This document shows positions 20,379-29,809 of a stretch of DNA of 64,000 nt, in pieces. The stretch's first letter is position 1; the number at the start of each line of letters is the position of its first letter. The notes under the pieces are model-generated. The model was given only the letters and a program-made list of their open reading frames with translations. It was not told where the DNA came from and made no database searches. Source of the DNA: Pseudohaliea rubra DSM 19751 (GTDB lineage Bacteria; Pseudomonadota; Gammaproteobacteria; Pseudomonadales; Halieaceae); assembly GCF_000764025.1 (NCBI RefSeq), contig NZ_KN234753.1, positions 36,545 to 100,544 of the forward strand, given 5' to 3'. The position numbers were made by a program, and so were the translations under genes.

Positions 20379-20791
20379 GCGACGGTGAATTTTCCCTGCC
20401 GGTGCGTGTCTACATCGAGGACACCGATGCCGGCGGTATTGTCTACTACGTGAACTACCTCAAGTTCATGGAGCGCGCCCGTACCGAATATCTGCGCGAG
20501 CTGGGCAGCGGTTGGGACACGCTGCTGCCCGGGGGCCTGATGTTCGTTGTCCGGGATGCGGCGCTGACCTGGTATGCCCCGGCGCGGCTGGACGATCTGC
20601 TCTCGGTGACTGCGGCGCCGCACCGGGCGTCCGGTGCGACGGTGGCCCTCACGCAGCTTGTCCGCCGCGGCGCCGAGCTTCTTGTGGCCGGGGAGATCAC
20701 CATCGCCTGCGTGGATGGCGGCACGCTGCGTCCCCGTCGCATACCGCGCGACATGCTTGCTACACTGCGCGGCGTTATTGCCGGGGAGTAG
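20375..20791 (+). CDS. ybgC: Tol-Pal system-associated acyl-CoA thioesterase YbgC
   Basis: 138 aa hotdog-fold thioesterase. [28 protein letters not shown] contains the catalytic aspartate motif of the 4HBT/YbgC family. GTG 20375 overlaps the ruvB stop (GTGA) with GGGA just upstream; GTG 20363 is an in-frame alternative. First gene of the tol-pal cluster, as in E. coli. Confidence 0.93.
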   Translation: MSDGEFSLPVRVYIEDTDAGGIVYYVNYLKFMERARTEYLRELGSGWDTLLPGGLMFVVRDAALTWYAPARLDDLLSVTAAPHRASGATVALTQLVRRGAELLVAGEITIACVDGGTLRPRRIPRDMLATLRGVIAGE

Positions 20792-20795
20792 GGAC

Positions 20796-21503
20796 TTGGA
20801 AGAACAGCTCAGCCTTCTGGAGCTCGTGCTCAACGCAAGCTTCACCGTGCAGGCGGTCATGCTGATCCTGCTCGCAGCGTCGGTGACCTCCTGGTACATG
20901 ATCGCCCAGCGTGTTCTCTACTACCGGCAGAGCCTCGGCGACATGCACGGCTTCGAAGAGCAGTTCTGGTCCGGCATCGACCTGGCCGAGCTCTACCGGG
21001 AGGGCAACCAGCGCGTCGCTGAAGGTGACATCATCCTTGGGATGGAAAGCATCTTCCGAGCCGGCTTCAAGGAATTCTCGCGCCTTGCCAAGCAGTCCGA
21101 CATGGACGCCGAAGCGGTGGTCGAGGGCGCGCGGCGCGCCATGCGCGTGGCGACCCTGCGCGAGGAGGAGCGGCTGGAGAAGAACCTGCCCTTCCTCGCC
21201 TCCGTCGGCTCCACCAGCCCCTACATCGGCCTTTTCGGCACGGTGTGGGGAATCATGCACTCCTTCCGCGGCCTCGCCAACGCTACCCAGGCCACCCTCG
21301 CCACCGTCGCGCCGGGCATCTCCGAAGCCCTGGTCGCTACGGCCATGGGCCTGTTCGCGGCCATTCCCGCCGTGATGGCCTACAACCGCTTCGCCGCCCG
21401 CGTGGACATGTTCGAGAACCGCTACGAGACCTTTGTCGACGAGTTCTCGAGCATCCTCTACCGCCAGGCCTATGCCCTGCGCGGGCGCACCCGGGAGCAC
21501 TGA
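20796..21503 (+). CDS. tolQ: Tol-Pal proton channel subunit TolQ
   Basis: 235 aa inner-membrane protein of the MotA/TolQ/ExbB family. Three membrane segments are visible near residues 15-35, 135-155 and 170-190; the SVGSTSPYIGLFGTVWGIMHSF block is the family core. The start is TTG at 20796 with GGGAGTAGGGA upstream, 4 nt after ybgC ends. With TolR it uses the proton motive force to energise TolA during outer-membrane constriction. Confidence 0.95.
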   Translation: MEEQLSLLELVLNASFTVQAVMLILLAASVTSWYMIAQRVLYYRQSLGDMHGFEEQFWSGIDLAELYREGNQRVAEGDIILGMESIFRAGFKEFSRLAKQSDMDAEAVVEGARRAMRVATLREEERLEKNLPFLASVGSTSPYIGLFGTVWGIMHSFRGLANATQATLATVAPGISEALVATAMGLFAAIPAVMAYNRFAARVDMFENRYETFVDEFSSILYRQAYALRGRTREH

Positions 21504-21509
21504 CCCGCC

Positions 21510-21932
21510 ATGGGCCGTCAGCGCAACAAGCACCGGCCCATGGCCGAGATCAATGTGGTGCCCTACATCGACGTGATGCTTGTGCTGCTGATCATCTTCA
21601 TGGTGACCGCACCCATGCTCATGCAGGGGGTGAAGGTCGAGCTGCCCGACGCGACCGCCGAGCCGGTGGATAACCAGGACAGCGAGCCGCTGATTGTTTC
21701 TGTGAACAGTGCCGGCCAGTTCTTTCTCAATCTCGGCGGCGACAAGGAGCGCCCCGTCTCGCTGGCTACAATCCAGCAGCGGGTGGGGGCGGTCATGCGC
21801 CGGAGCCCGGACAAGCCGGTGCTTGTCTGGGGTGACGAGGCCGTTTCCTACGGTGAGGTGGTAACACTCATGGCGGCCCTGCAGGAGGCCGGGGCGCCCG
21901 GCGTCGGCCTGGTCACGGAAGATCCGCGGTGA
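21510..21932 (+). CDS. tolR: Tol-Pal energising protein TolR
   Basis: 140 aa of the ExbD/TolR family: a short cytoplasmic N-terminus, one membrane helix (INVVPYIDVMLVLLIIFMVTAP) containing the essential aspartate, and a periplasmic domain. Starts 6 nt after tolQ and overlaps tolA by GTGA. Confidence 0.96.
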   Translation: MGRQRNKHRPMAEINVVPYIDVMLVLLIIFMVTAPMLMQGVKVELPDATAEPVDNQDSEPLIVSVNSAGQFFLNLGGDKERPVSLATIQQRVGAVMRRSPDKPVLVWGDEAVSYGEVVTLMAALQEAGAPGVGLVTEDPR

Positions 21933-22699
21933 GCGCTATGCCGGCCCCGGACAGCCCCCTTCTCAAGGTACTGCCGGCGGCGGTCACGCTGCTGCTGCAC
22001 GGGCTCCTGCTGCTTGCTCTCGTCTCGCGCTGGGAGTGGCAGTCGGAGCGCACCATCGAGGCGCGCACGATGACGCCGAAGATTATCGAGGCGAAGCTGG
22101 TGACCCTGGACCAGCTGCGACCGGCACCGAAACCAAAAGCGAAACCGAAACCGAAACCCAAAGCACAGGCCCCTGCGAAGCCCCGGGCCGAGCCGCGGCA
22201 GCAGGCAAAGGCAGCGCCAGCGGCGAAGCCGACCCCGGCAAAGGCCCTGGCAAAACCTGCTGAAGCGGTGCCGGAAACGCAGCCGGCGCCCCGGGAAACG
22301 CAGCGCATGAGTGCGGAGGAGCTGGCCGCGCTCACCCGCAGAGAGCTCGAGGCGGCGGTTGCCGACGAAGAAGAGGCCCGGGTGGCCGTGACCGCCGAGG
22401 AGATGGCGGCGAGCTATGCGGCCCTGATCCAGCGCACGGTAGTTGGCTACTGGAGCCGGCCGCCGAGCGCGCGCAATGGCATGGAAGCGCTGCTCGCCGT
22501 GCAGCTCGTACCCACCGGGGAAGTGGTCAGCGTGAGTGTGCTCAGGTCCAGCGGTGACGCCGCCTTTGACCGCTCGGCGGTGCTGGCGGTAGAAAAGGCC
22601 GAGCGTTTCCCGGAGCTTTCCAGCCTTCCCACCCGTGAATTCGAGAAGACTTTCCGGCGCTTCCGCCTCCTCTTCAGACCCGAGGATCTTCGCTACTGA
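21929..22699 (+). CDS. tolA: Cell envelope integrity protein TolA
   Basis: 256 aa. One N-terminal membrane helix (AVTLLLHGLLLLALVSRW), a periplasmic linker rich in Pro/Lys/Ala (KPKAKPKPKPKAQAP) shorter than in E. coli, and a C-terminal TolA/TonB-like domain (IQRTVVGYWSRPPSARNG onward). Links the TolQR motor to TolB and Pal. GTG start overlaps the tolR stop; ATG 22699 of tolB overlaps its stop. Confidence 0.93.
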   Translation: MSAMPAPDSPLLKVLPAAVTLLLHGLLLLALVSRWEWQSERTIEARTMTPKIIEAKLVTLDQLRPAPKPKAKPKPKPKAQAPAKPRAEPRQQAKAAPAAKPTPAKALAKPAEAVPETQPAPRETQRMSAEELAALTRRELEAAVADEEEARVAVTAEEMAASYAALIQRTVVGYWSRPPSARNGMEALLAVQLVPTGEVVSVSVLRSSGDAAFDRSAVLAVEKAERFPELSSLPTREFEKTFRRFRLLFRPEDLRY

Positions 22700-24000
22700 T
22701 GACAACCATGAGCCGTGTTCCCCGCCTTGCTGTTGCCCTGACTCTGGCCCTCTTCGTGCCGTTCGCCGCCCGCGCGGAGCTTGTTATTGAAATCACCCAG
22801 GGGGTCGACGACCCCACTCCGATCGCCGTGGTGCCCTTTGCGGGCACCGGTGCCATTCCGGAGGACCTCGCCGGCGTGGTGCAGGCGGACCTTGCCCGCA
22901 GCGGCCAGTTCGCCCCCGTGGACCGCGGTGACATGCTCAGCCTGCCGAGCAGCGAGGCCGAGATCTTCTATCGGGATTGGCGTGCCATCGACACCGAGTA
23001 TCTACTCATCGGCCGGGCCAGTGCAGGGGAAGAACTGCGGATCGATTATGCGCTTTACGATGTGAACCGGCAGCGCGAGGTGACCACGGGCACGGTCACG
23101 GGCCCCGTGAACGAGGCTCGCATGCTGGCGCACCGCGTCTCCGATGCCATCTACGAGCGGCTCACGGGCATTCCGGGGGCCTTCGCCACCCGCCTGCTCT
23201 ATGTTTCCGTGACCCGCAACCCCGGCGGTAAGGATTACTACCGGCTCACCCTCGCCGACAGTGATGGCGCGCGGCCCATCGTGCTGCTTGAGTCCCGGGA
23301 ACCGGTGATGGCGCCCACCTGGGCGCCGGATGCGAGTCAGGTGGCCTACGTCTCCTTCGAGACCGGCCGGCCGGCGATTTTCCGCCAGGACCTGCGCACC
23401 GGTGCCCGTGAGCAGCTCACCAACTTCCGGGGCCTCAACAGTTCGCCGGCCTGGTCGCCGGACGGCAATACGCTGGCTCTGGTCCTGTCCAAGGATGGCA
23501 GCCCCGACATTTACCTGCTGGATCTGGCCAGCAAGCGGCTCAAGCGCATCACCCGGCACTACGCGATCGACACGGAGCCGACCTGGATGCCGGACGGGAA
23601 ATCCTTGTTATTCACCTCGGATCGCGGCGGAAGGCCGCAGATCTACCGCTATAACCTGCAGTCGGGGATCACTGACCGGGTGACCTTCGAGGGGGTGTAC
23701 AACGCCCGCGCGCGGGTTGCCCAGGACGGGCGCAATGTCGCCCTCGTGCACCAGCAGGACGGGCAGTACCACATTGCCATCCATGATCTGGTGACCGAGC
23801 GGCTGCACGTGCTCACTAGCACCGACCTCGATGAAAGTCCGAGTATCGCCCCCAATGGCTCTATGGTATTGTACGCTACCAAGCTGGGGGATCGTGGAAT
23901 CCTCTCTGCCGTGTCTGTAGACGGCGGCGTCAAGTTCCGTCTACCGGCGCGTAGCGGAGATGTTCGCGAGCCGGCCTGGTCGACGTACATCAGCCAGTGA
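22699..24000 (+). CDS. tolB: Tol-Pal periplasmic protein TolB
   Basis: 433 aa. Signal peptide (LAVALTLALFVPFAARA), an N-terminal alpha/beta domain (PIAVVPFAG), then a six-bladed beta-propeller with repeated WSPDG-like motifs (SPAWSPDGNTLAL, PTWMPDGKSLLFTSDRGG). Binds Pal and TolA. ATG overlaps the tolA stop (TGATG). Confidence 0.97.
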   Translation: MTTMSRVPRLAVALTLALFVPFAARAELVIEITQGVDDPTPIAVVPFAGTGAIPEDLAGVVQADLARSGQFAPVDRGDMLSLPSSEAEIFYRDWRAIDTEYLLIGRASAGEELRIDYALYDVNRQREVTTGTVTGPVNEARMLAHRVSDAIYERLTGIPGAFATRLLYVSVTRNPGGKDYYRLTLADSDGARPIVLLESREPVMAPTWAPDASQVAYVSFETGRPAIFRQDLRTGAREQLTNFRGLNSSPAWSPDGNTLALVLSKDGSPDIYLLDLASKRLKRITRHYAIDTEPTWMPDGKSLLFTSDRGGRPQIYRYNLQSGITDRVTFEGVYNARARVAQDGRNVALVHQQDGQYHIAIHDLVTERLHVLTSTDLDESPSIAPNGSMVLYATKLGDRGILSAVSVDGGVKFRLPARSGDVREPAWSTYISQ

Positions 24001-24053
24001 GCGGGCCCTTGCGCGGTCACTTGAACAACGATACGAAGGGAAGGAAAAACGCC

Positions 24054-24596
24054 ATGAATCAACTGCCAAGCCCCGGTAAGGCACTGACCCTGCTGTTCAC
24101 CGCCGCGTTTCTTGTTGCCTGTTCGGGCTCTGACACGAAGGAGGACGAGGCCGCCGCCGAGGCCGCACGTCAGGCCGAGGTCGCCGCCGCCGAGGCCGCG
24201 CGGGAAGCCGAACGCCGGGCCGTAGAAGAGGTCGCAGCTGCCGAGCAGCGCGAACTTGAACAGGCCGCCATGGCCGCCGGGACGGTCTTCTACTTTGACT
24301 TCGACAGCTCTGTACTCAAGCCGGAGGCGCAGCAGGCGCTGGATGCCCACATTGCACTCCTCCGCACCAGTGACGAGAGCGTCCGTCTTGAGGGCCACAC
24401 CGACGAGCGTGGCACCCGTGACTACAATATGGCCCTCGGTGAGCGCCGGGCCAATGCGGTACGCGATTACATGGTTGTCAACGGTATTGCCAGCTACCGC
24501 ATTGAGACCATCAGCTATGGCGAGGAAAAGCCGGTTGCCTACGGTTCCGGTGAGGCGAACTGGTCTCAGAACCGCCGCGTGGAACTGGTGAAGTAA
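24054..24596 (+). CDS. pal: Peptidoglycan-associated lipoprotein Pal
   Basis: 180 aa. Lipobox LVAC puts the lipidated cysteine at C23. A 40-residue Ala/Glu-rich linker leads to the OmpA-like domain: YFDFDSSVLKPEAQQALD, LEGHTDERGTRDYNMALGERRA. The ATG at 24054 follows a GGGAAGGAA ribosome site. Anchors the outer membrane to peptidoglycan. Confidence 0.97.
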   Translation: MNQLPSPGKALTLLFTAAFLVACSGSDTKEDEAAAEAARQAEVAAAEAAREAERRAVEEVAAAEQRELEQAAMAAGTVFYFDFDSSVLKPEAQQALDAHIALLRTSDESVRLEGHTDERGTRDYNMALGERRANAVRDYMVVNGIASYRIETISYGEEKPVAYGSGEANWSQNRRVELVK

Positions 24597-24613
24597 CCGA
24601 CCAGCGGATATTG

Positions 24614-25459
24614 ATGCGGCAAGGTAGCTTCAAGCGACTCCTGACCGGGCTGGCCTTTTTGGCCGGCCCGGTGTGCTTTGGGGCTCAGGCCCAGGATTAC
24701 CTTGACGTGGAGGCCGAGCGCGCCCGCAGCGGCAGTCCGACGACCGCTCAGCCGGCGCTGGCCCGCAGCTATGGGCTCGACAGCAGCGCGGGACCGGCCA
24801 CGGTCAGTCGCCCGCCGGCACCCGCCAGTAACAGCGAAGAGACCATCGGCAACCTGTTCATCCAGCTGCAGCGCCTGCAGCAGGAAGTGATGCAGCTGAA
24901 CGGGAAGGTCGAAGAGCAGGCCTACGAGCTTCGGCGCCTCAAGGAGCAGAGTCTGGAGCGCTATCTTGACCTCGATCGGCGTCTCGCCGGCAGTGGCGCG
25001 CCCACCAGCGGCAATACCGGCGAAAGCACGGTCATCGGCATGCCGGATGCGGGCAGTGGCGCCGAGGCCGCCGAGCAGCCGGGGGAGGGCGATGCCTACC
25101 GGGCTGCCTACGCGCGCGTTCGCAACCAGGAGTTCGATGCGGCGGTGGCGGCCTTCAAGCAGTTCCTGGAGCGTTTCCCGGACGGCCGCTACGCACCGAA
25201 TGCCCATTACTGGCTCGGTGAGCTCTATCTTGTACTGCAGCCGCCGGACCCGGAAGCGGCGCGGCAGTCCTTCATGCTCCTTCTTGACCAGTACCCCGGT
25301 AACAGCAAGGAGCCCGACGCCCTCTACAAGCTCGGGCGCGTGCACTACATCAAGGGCAACCGGGAGCGCTCGAGGGAATTCATGGATCGGGTGCTTCGCC
25401 AATACCCGGACAGCTCCGCGGCGGGGCTGGCCGGAGAATTCATCGACCAGAATCTCTGA
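24614..25459 (+). CDS. cpoB: Cell division coordinator CpoB (YbgF)
   Basis: 281 aa periplasmic protein. Signal peptide, an N-terminal coiled coil (NLFIQLQRLQQEVMQLNGKV), a disordered linker, and three C-terminal TPR-like repeats starting at YRAAYARVRNQEFDAAVAAF. Coordinates peptidoglycan synthesis with Tol-driven constriction. ATG 24614 is chosen over the TTG directly before it. Last gene of the tol operon. Confidence 0.94.
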   Translation: MRQGSFKRLLTGLAFLAGPVCFGAQAQDYLDVEAERARSGSPTTAQPALARSYGLDSSAGPATVSRPPAPASNSEETIGNLFIQLQRLQQEVMQLNGKVEEQAYELRRLKEQSLERYLDLDRRLAGSGAPTSGNTGESTVIGMPDAGSGAEAAEQPGEGDAYRAAYARVRNQEFDAAVAAFKQFLERFPDGRYAPNAHYWLGELYLVLQPPDPEAARQSFMLLLDQYPGNSKEPDALYKLGRVHYIKGNRERSREFMDRVLRQYPDSSAAGLAGEFIDQNL

Positions 25460-25469
25460 GCTGCGCAAG

Positions 25470-26138
25470 ATGACCGCGGCCGTCCAGCCTGGCGCAACGA
25501 CCCTGCGCCTTACTGAGATTTTCCACTCGCTCCAGGGTGAGGCGCGGACCGTGGGCCTGCCTACGGTTTTTGTGCGTCTGACCGGCTGCCCCCTGCGCTG
25601 TGTGTACTGCGATACCGCCTACGCTTTCAGCGGCGGCGAGCTGTGGGACCTCCCACAGGTTCTCGACACCGTCGCCGGCTATGGAGCACGCTACGTCACT
25701 GTCACCGGCGGTGAGCCCCTTGCCCAGCCCGCCTGCCTGCCGCTGCTTTCCGCGCTCTGTGACGCGGGCTACGAGGTCTCCCTGGAAACCAGTGGCGCCA
25801 TGCCCGTGGGCGAGGTGGATGCGCGGGTGGTGAAGGTGCTGGACCTGAAAACACCAGCTTCGGGAGAGCTGGCGCGCAACGACTATGGCAATATCGTGCA
25901 CCTCACACGCAACGACCAGGTGAAGTTCGTGATCTGCGACCGCGCCGACTACGACTGGGCCTGCTTCAAGGTAGATGAGTACCGTCTGGTCGAACGTGCG
26001 GGCGATGTACTGTTTTCGCCCAGCCATGGCCAGCAGGATGCCCGGGAGCTCGCCGAGTGGATCCTCACCGACCGGCTGCCGGTGCGCCTGCAGCTGCAGC
26101 TGCACAAACTCCTCTGGAACGACGAACCGGGGCGCTGA
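25470..26138 (+). CDS. queE: 7-carboxy-7-deazaguanine synthase QueE
   Basis: 222 aa radical SAM enzyme in queuosine/7-deazaguanine synthesis. The 4Fe-4S cysteines are C40, C44 and C47 in the CxxxCxxC motif; [10 protein letters not shown] is the SAM-binding GGE motif. Starts 10 nt after cpoB ends and is followed 5 nt later by queC. Confidence 0.95.
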   Translation: MTAAVQPGATTLRLTEIFHSLQGEARTVGLPTVFVRLTGCPLRCVYCDTAYAFSGGELWDLPQVLDTVAGYGARYVTVTGGEPLAQPACLPLLSALCDAGYEVSLETSGAMPVGEVDARVVKVLDLKTPASGELARNDYGNIVHLTRNDQVKFVICDRADYDWACFKVDEYRLVERAGDVLFSPSHGQQDARELAEWILTDRLPVRLQLQLHKLLWNDEPGR

Positions 26139-26143
26139 GGGTC

Positions 26144-26821
26144 ATGGAAAAGCGCGCGGTCATCCTCAGCTCCGGCGGTCTGGATTCCACCACCGTGCTG
26201 GCCATGGCCCGCGCTGAAGGCTATGCCTGCTATACGCTCAGCTTCGATTACGGTCAGCGCCATCGCGCCGAGCTGAACGCCGCCGTGCGGGTAGCGGCTG
26301 CCCTGGGCGACGTTGAACACAAGGTCGTTTCCCTGAACCTCGACAGCATCGGCGGATCGGCGCTCACGGATGCCGCCATCGCGGTACCCGAGGAGGCCAG
26401 CGAGGGCATTCCCGTCACCTACGTGCCGGCACGCAACACGGTTTTCCTCGCCATCGCCCTGGGTTGGGCCGAGGTGCTCAATGCCCGCGATATTTTTATC
26501 GGGGTGAATGCGGTGGACTATTCCGGCTATCCGGACTGCCGCCCGGCTTTCATCGAGGCTTTCGAGCGCGTGGCCAACCTCGCGACGCGCGTCGGCGTGG
26601 AAGAGGGCGGTATTCGCATCCGCGCCCCGCTCATGGAACTGGGCAAGGACGCGATCATCCGTCGAGGCATGGAACTGGGGGTGGATTACGGGCTGACAGT
26701 CTCCTGCTACCAGGCCACGGACGAGGGTCTGGCCTGCGGTCGCTGCGACGCCTGCCGGCTGCGCCGGGAGGGTTTTGCCGCGGCCGGCGTGGCAGACCCG
26801 ACCCGCTACCGCAAAGGCTGA
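26144..26821 (+). CDS. queC: 7-cyano-7-deazaguanine synthase QueC
   Basis: 225 aa ATP-dependent enzyme that converts CDG to preQ0. The PP-loop SSGGLDSTT lies near the N-terminus, FDYGQRH and VPARNT are conserved, and the zinc site is the C-terminal [20 protein letters not shown]. Forms a pair with queE; queD is not in the window. Confidence 0.96.
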   Translation: MEKRAVILSSGGLDSTTVLAMARAEGYACYTLSFDYGQRHRAELNAAVRVAAALGDVEHKVVSLNLDSIGGSALTDAAIAVPEEASEGIPVTYVPARNTVFLAIALGWAEVLNARDIFIGVNAVDYSGYPDCRPAFIEAFERVANLATRVGVEEGGIRIRAPLMELGKDAIIRRGMELGVDYGLTVSCYQATDEGLACGRCDACRLRREGFAAAGVADPTRYRKG

Positions 26822-26905
26822 ATTTACCCTTGAGTTTTCTCGCCAGATCCGTAAGATGCACGCCTCACTCGGTGCTCAGGCAATCGCCCCGCCGAGGCCC
26901 CTTCC

Positions 26906-26981
26906 GGGTCGTTAGCTCAGTTGGTAGAGCAGTTGGCTTTTAACCAATTGGTCGCTGGTTCGAGCCCAGCACGGCCCACCA
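26906..26981 (+). tRNA. tRNA-Lys (anticodon UUU)
   Basis: A 76-nt cloverleaf with the acceptor GGGTCGT/ACGGCCC (one G-T pair), D-arm AGCTC...GAGC, anticodon loop CTTTTAA giving UUU, T-arm CTGGTTCGAGCCCAG and an encoded CCA. Its 3' 53 nt are repeated at 42768-42820, so it is the attachment site of the island. In E. coli the tol-pal operon is likewise followed by tRNA-Lys genes. Confidence 0.97.
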
Positions 26982-26986
26982 TTTTT
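26929..26986 (+). repeat. attL: 58-bp direct repeat overlapping tRNA-Lys 3' end
   Basis: Starts inside the tRNA and runs through CCA into five T residues. Identical to 42768-42825. The copy at the tRNA keeps the tRNA intact. Confidence 0.95.
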
Positions 26987-27098
26987 TCTGGCTTGCAGCG
27001 TGAAGAAGCACTTACAGCTTCCCCACAGCAGCGCCTCTTCCCCACAAAATCCCGAAAAGTTGCTCTAGCAGGTCCCCCTAAGGCTCAGGCTGCATGAG

Positions 27099-28205
27099 TC
27101 AGGCCTTCGACTCCTTGATGGTGAAGCCGGGTGCTGGCGTGGCCGTTTGCCCCCGTCGCCGGTAATGCTGCCGGGTCAGCTGGGTTGAGGAGTGCGCCAG
27201 CAGCTGGCTGGCCTGAAGGTCGGTTTCCAGATCGGACCCTACCTTCGCGCGCAGGTCATGCTCAGTGAACCGCTCCTCAAGCCTGGTTTCCTCCAGGGCC
27301 TTCTTCATGGATCGCTGCCATACGGACTGGAAGCCCGAGGCAGAGCGCGTTTCCAGGTCGTAGTAGGACTCCCCTTTCCGGTTGTGGAATAGCCAGGGGG
27401 AGATGACCGGACGGCGCCGCTTGCTGTTCTCCTGTTCGAAGTAGGCCTCGACCACGTCTAAAGCCTGCCTCACCGTAGTCGGCTCGCCGTCTTCCGTGTA
27501 CAGCGGGAAACGAACCTTCTTGCCGGTCTTCAGGCTGGTGGAGACAAGCTCCGTTTGCGAGATGTCTTTCTTCTGCAGTCGCAGCAGGTCCTGCTGGCGT
27601 AGGCCCGTAGCGCCCTTCAGCACGACGTAAGCCACTAGGAAGGGGTTGGCTACGGATGCCCATTCCTGAAGCTCCCAGTCCTCGACATAGCGGTCCCTGC
27701 CCGGCAGGGAGAACTTGACGACCTTCTTGTTGGTCATCGGGTGGTCACTCGTCAGCCCCCACTCGATGGCCTTGGTGAAGCAGTGGGACAGGACCTCAAG
27801 GTCCAGGTTGGCATGCTTCTTCGAGCGTGTGCGGCCGATGTAGTCCCGATACTTGTAGATCACCTGCGGGTTCATCACGGCGATGGGGTTCTCACCCAGG
27901 GCAGCACGGAGCCTTTCGAGGCTGAGGTTCTTGGATTTCCGGGTGTTCTCGCTGGCATGCTCTGGCACGACTTCGAGCCGGTACCGATCGAAGAGTTCTT
28001 GCATCAGCGTGATGTTGTCCTCTACCTGGTAGAGGTCGGCATAGCGTCGGTAGGCCTTTGCCAGATCCTGCCGGAGAGAAATCTCGGTCTTACCACCATG
28101 AAGGGACCGCAGGTGTGCCGGCACCCTGTACGAGTAGGAGCCGTTCTTGAAACGCCAGTATTTGGGTAGGGATTGGTTCTGCTTTTTGCGTTCTCGAGCT
28201 GCCAT
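27099..28205 (-). CDS. Tyrosine-type site-specific integrase
   Basis: 368 aa. The N-terminal part has a DUF6538-like lambda-integrase arm/core DNA-binding region (YWRFKNGSYSYRVPAHLR). The catalytic domain shows the first Arg in GATGLRQQDLLRL, the HxxR box as EHDLRAKVGSD, and the nucleophile in LTRQHYRRRG. It sits 112 nt inside attL, reading toward the tRNA, as is usual for tRNA-targeting islands. Its last 36 residues match the translated remnant beyond attR at 25 of 36 positions. The DUF4224 gene lies 9 nt upstream. Confidence 0.94.
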   Translation of the reverse strand: MAARERKKQNQSLPKYWRFKNGSYSYRVPAHLRSLHGGKTEISLRQDLAKAYRRYADLYQVEDNITLMQELFDRYRLEVVPEHASENTRKSKNLSLERLRAALGENPIAVMNPQVIYKYRDYIGRTRSKKHANLDLEVLSHCFTKAIEWGLTSDHPMTNKKVVKFSLPGRDRYVEDWELQEWASVANPFLVAYVVLKGATGLRQQDLLRLQKKDISQTELVSTSLKTGKKVRFPLYTEDGEPTTVRQALDVVEAYFEQENSKRRRPVISPWLFHNRKGESYYDLETRSASGFQSVWQRSMKKALEETRLEERFTEHDLRAKVGSDLETDLQASQLLAHSSTQLTRQHYRRRGQTATPAPGFTIKESKA

Positions 28206-28214
28206 GGTCCCCTC

Positions 28215-28424
28215 TCAGATCAGTTTCAAGGTAGGCTGGTGCCGCGGTGTAGACGTTGTCCGGGCGGACGATGCCAGCACGCTGCGCGCGACGAAGGGCG
28301 TTCCATCTGGCCGTGCCTTGAAGGGTATGCCCATATAACTTAGTGCTTCCATTTGCTTGCTGGCAAGCTTGAAGCCCGTGATGTCCCGAAGCTCTTCAGG
28401 AGTCAGTGCTATCGGCTCGTTCAC
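28215..28424 (-). CDS. DUF4224 domain-containing small protein
   Basis: 69 aa. The central motif LTPEELRDITGFKLASKQMEALSYMGIPFKAR is the DUF4224 pattern, found next to integrases of tRNA-targeting phages and islands. GTG start at 28424 preceded by GAGGGGG about 7 nt upstream; the open frame extends further but only this start has a ribosome site. Ends 9 nt before the integrase start, so they are co-transcribed. It may be a recombination directionality or regulatory factor; this is inference from position. Confidence 0.8.
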   Translation of the reverse strand: MNEPIALTPEELRDITGFKLASKQMEALSYMGIPFKARPDGTPFVARSVLASSARTTSTPRHQPTLKLI

Positions 28425-28669
28425 CGGTGTGCCCCCTCGCCCGCGACTGAGCTCCCCATGGTGTTGTCGGCAAGGCGCTGAAGACAAACCAAGCCATCGC
28501 GAAGGTCGCCAGTGGTTCGCCGCCGACTGCCCGGACGAATAGTCAGTTCCAGCAAAGAAAAGGCAGTGTAAGAGGTCATCTATCACCCTCTGTTCTGTAC
28601 GATATCCGCCGAGGACGATATGCGGTTCGAAAAGGGTTTTCTGGACTTTTTTCGTAGGAGGTGCTCGAT

Positions 28670-29695
28670 TTGTTAGAGAGCGTGCTGAAGCAGCTGGAGA
28701 ATGGCCGCCAGCGGTGCACCTACTCATGCCTTGCCCGCTACCTGGGTGTGCCCCGCGGAAAGCTGATAACGCTACTGGGCGAGAGGCGCCCGGAGACTTC
28801 CTGGATCGTCAATGAGCGTACCCTCAGGCCCACTGGGTTCAGTCAGGCATTGGAAGCCCCCGGGCTCTACGACCGGCAAAACGTGATCACGGATGCAGCT
28901 GAATTGAAGGCATTCCTGTTGTCCACAGGAGACCAGCCCGCACAGCCAAAAGATTTTGATGATGAGGGCGCTGTCTACGGCGTGGATGGCTGTAAGGGCG
29001 GCTGGGTCTACGCCAGGGTCTTCGAGGGCACCATGACCTTTGGCACCGTAAGCACGGTCGCTGAGTTGCTTGCCAGGACAAGCCCGTGCGCTCCGGTCTT
29101 CATCGATATCCCTATCGGGCTGCGAAATGGAAGTGCAGAGCCGCGCCTTTGTGATGTTGAAGCACGCAGGGTGTTAGCACCGCGCAGACAGAACAGCGTG
29201 TTCAACGCTCCGGTCCGTGAAATCCTTGAAGAGACAACGTTCGACGCGGCCAACGGAAGGAGTAAGAAGCTGACCGGGAAGGGCATCTCTCGCCAAACCT
29301 TCAACATCATGAGGAAGATCGGGGAAGTAGATGAACTGCTTCAGCAGAATGAAGCCGCACGTCGACGAGTCCGCGAGGTCCATCCAGAGGTCTGTTTCTG
29401 GGCGCTTGCAGGTGGCGAGCCTATGAGGCACTACAAGAAATCAGCAGCCGCCCTGGAAGAGCGCCACAGGCTCATCGATCGGTACCTGCCCGGTGCTGTC
29501 GAGTCTTTGCAGATGGCCTACGAGACATTCCCACCTTCCCGCGTTAGCAGAGACGATCTCGTTGATGCTGCTGTGGCGGCAATCACGGCAGTAGGGCAGG
29601 ATCGGGTCCAGACATTGCCTATCGTCCCGGAGATCGATTCTACTGGACTACAAATGGAAATGGCTTACCGGTCACCCTCAGCTCAGGCCTTGTAA
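28670..29695 (+). CDS. DUF429 family protein (predicted RNase H-like nuclease) with N-terminal extension
   Basis: 341 aa. Residues from about 100 onward match the DUF429 pattern: YGVDGCKGGWVYARV, then VFIDIPIGLR, RQNSVFNAPVR and HPEVCFWAL, with acidic residues placed as in an RNase H fold. The first 90 residues are an extra domain with a winged-helix feel (CLARYLGVPRGKLITLLGERRPE). TTG 28670 is chosen because AGGAGG (28656-28661) is 8 nt away; the GTG at 28661 overlaps that site. Role unknown; DUF429 proteins often occur in mobile regions. Confidence 0.75.
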   Translation: MLESVLKQLENGRQRCTYSCLARYLGVPRGKLITLLGERRPETSWIVNERTLRPTGFSQALEAPGLYDRQNVITDAAELKAFLLSTGDQPAQPKDFDDEGAVYGVDGCKGGWVYARVFEGTMTFGTVSTVAELLARTSPCAPVFIDIPIGLRNGSAEPRLCDVEARRVLAPRRQNSVFNAPVREILEETTFDAANGRSKKLTGKGISRQTFNIMRKIGEVDELLQQNEAARRRVREVHPEVCFWALAGGEPMRHYKKSAAALEERHRLIDRYLPGAVESLQMAYETFPPSRVSRDDLVDAAVAAITAVGQDRVQTLPIVPEIDSTGLQMEMAYRSPSAQAL

Positions 29696-29809
29696 AACAG
29701 AGCGGGTGCCGACCGGGAGGCTACATGAGTGAACGTCAAGGCCGACAAAGGAGCGCATGGCAATGATTCCGGACAAGTCCCCCCCGGTGAGTACGGGGCC
29801 GAAAAAAGT

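Noticed and set aside
26882..26905. Attenuator or riboswitch upstream of tRNA-Lys
   Set aside because: Only short GC-rich sequence between queC and the tRNA; no stem with T-run or known aptamer found.
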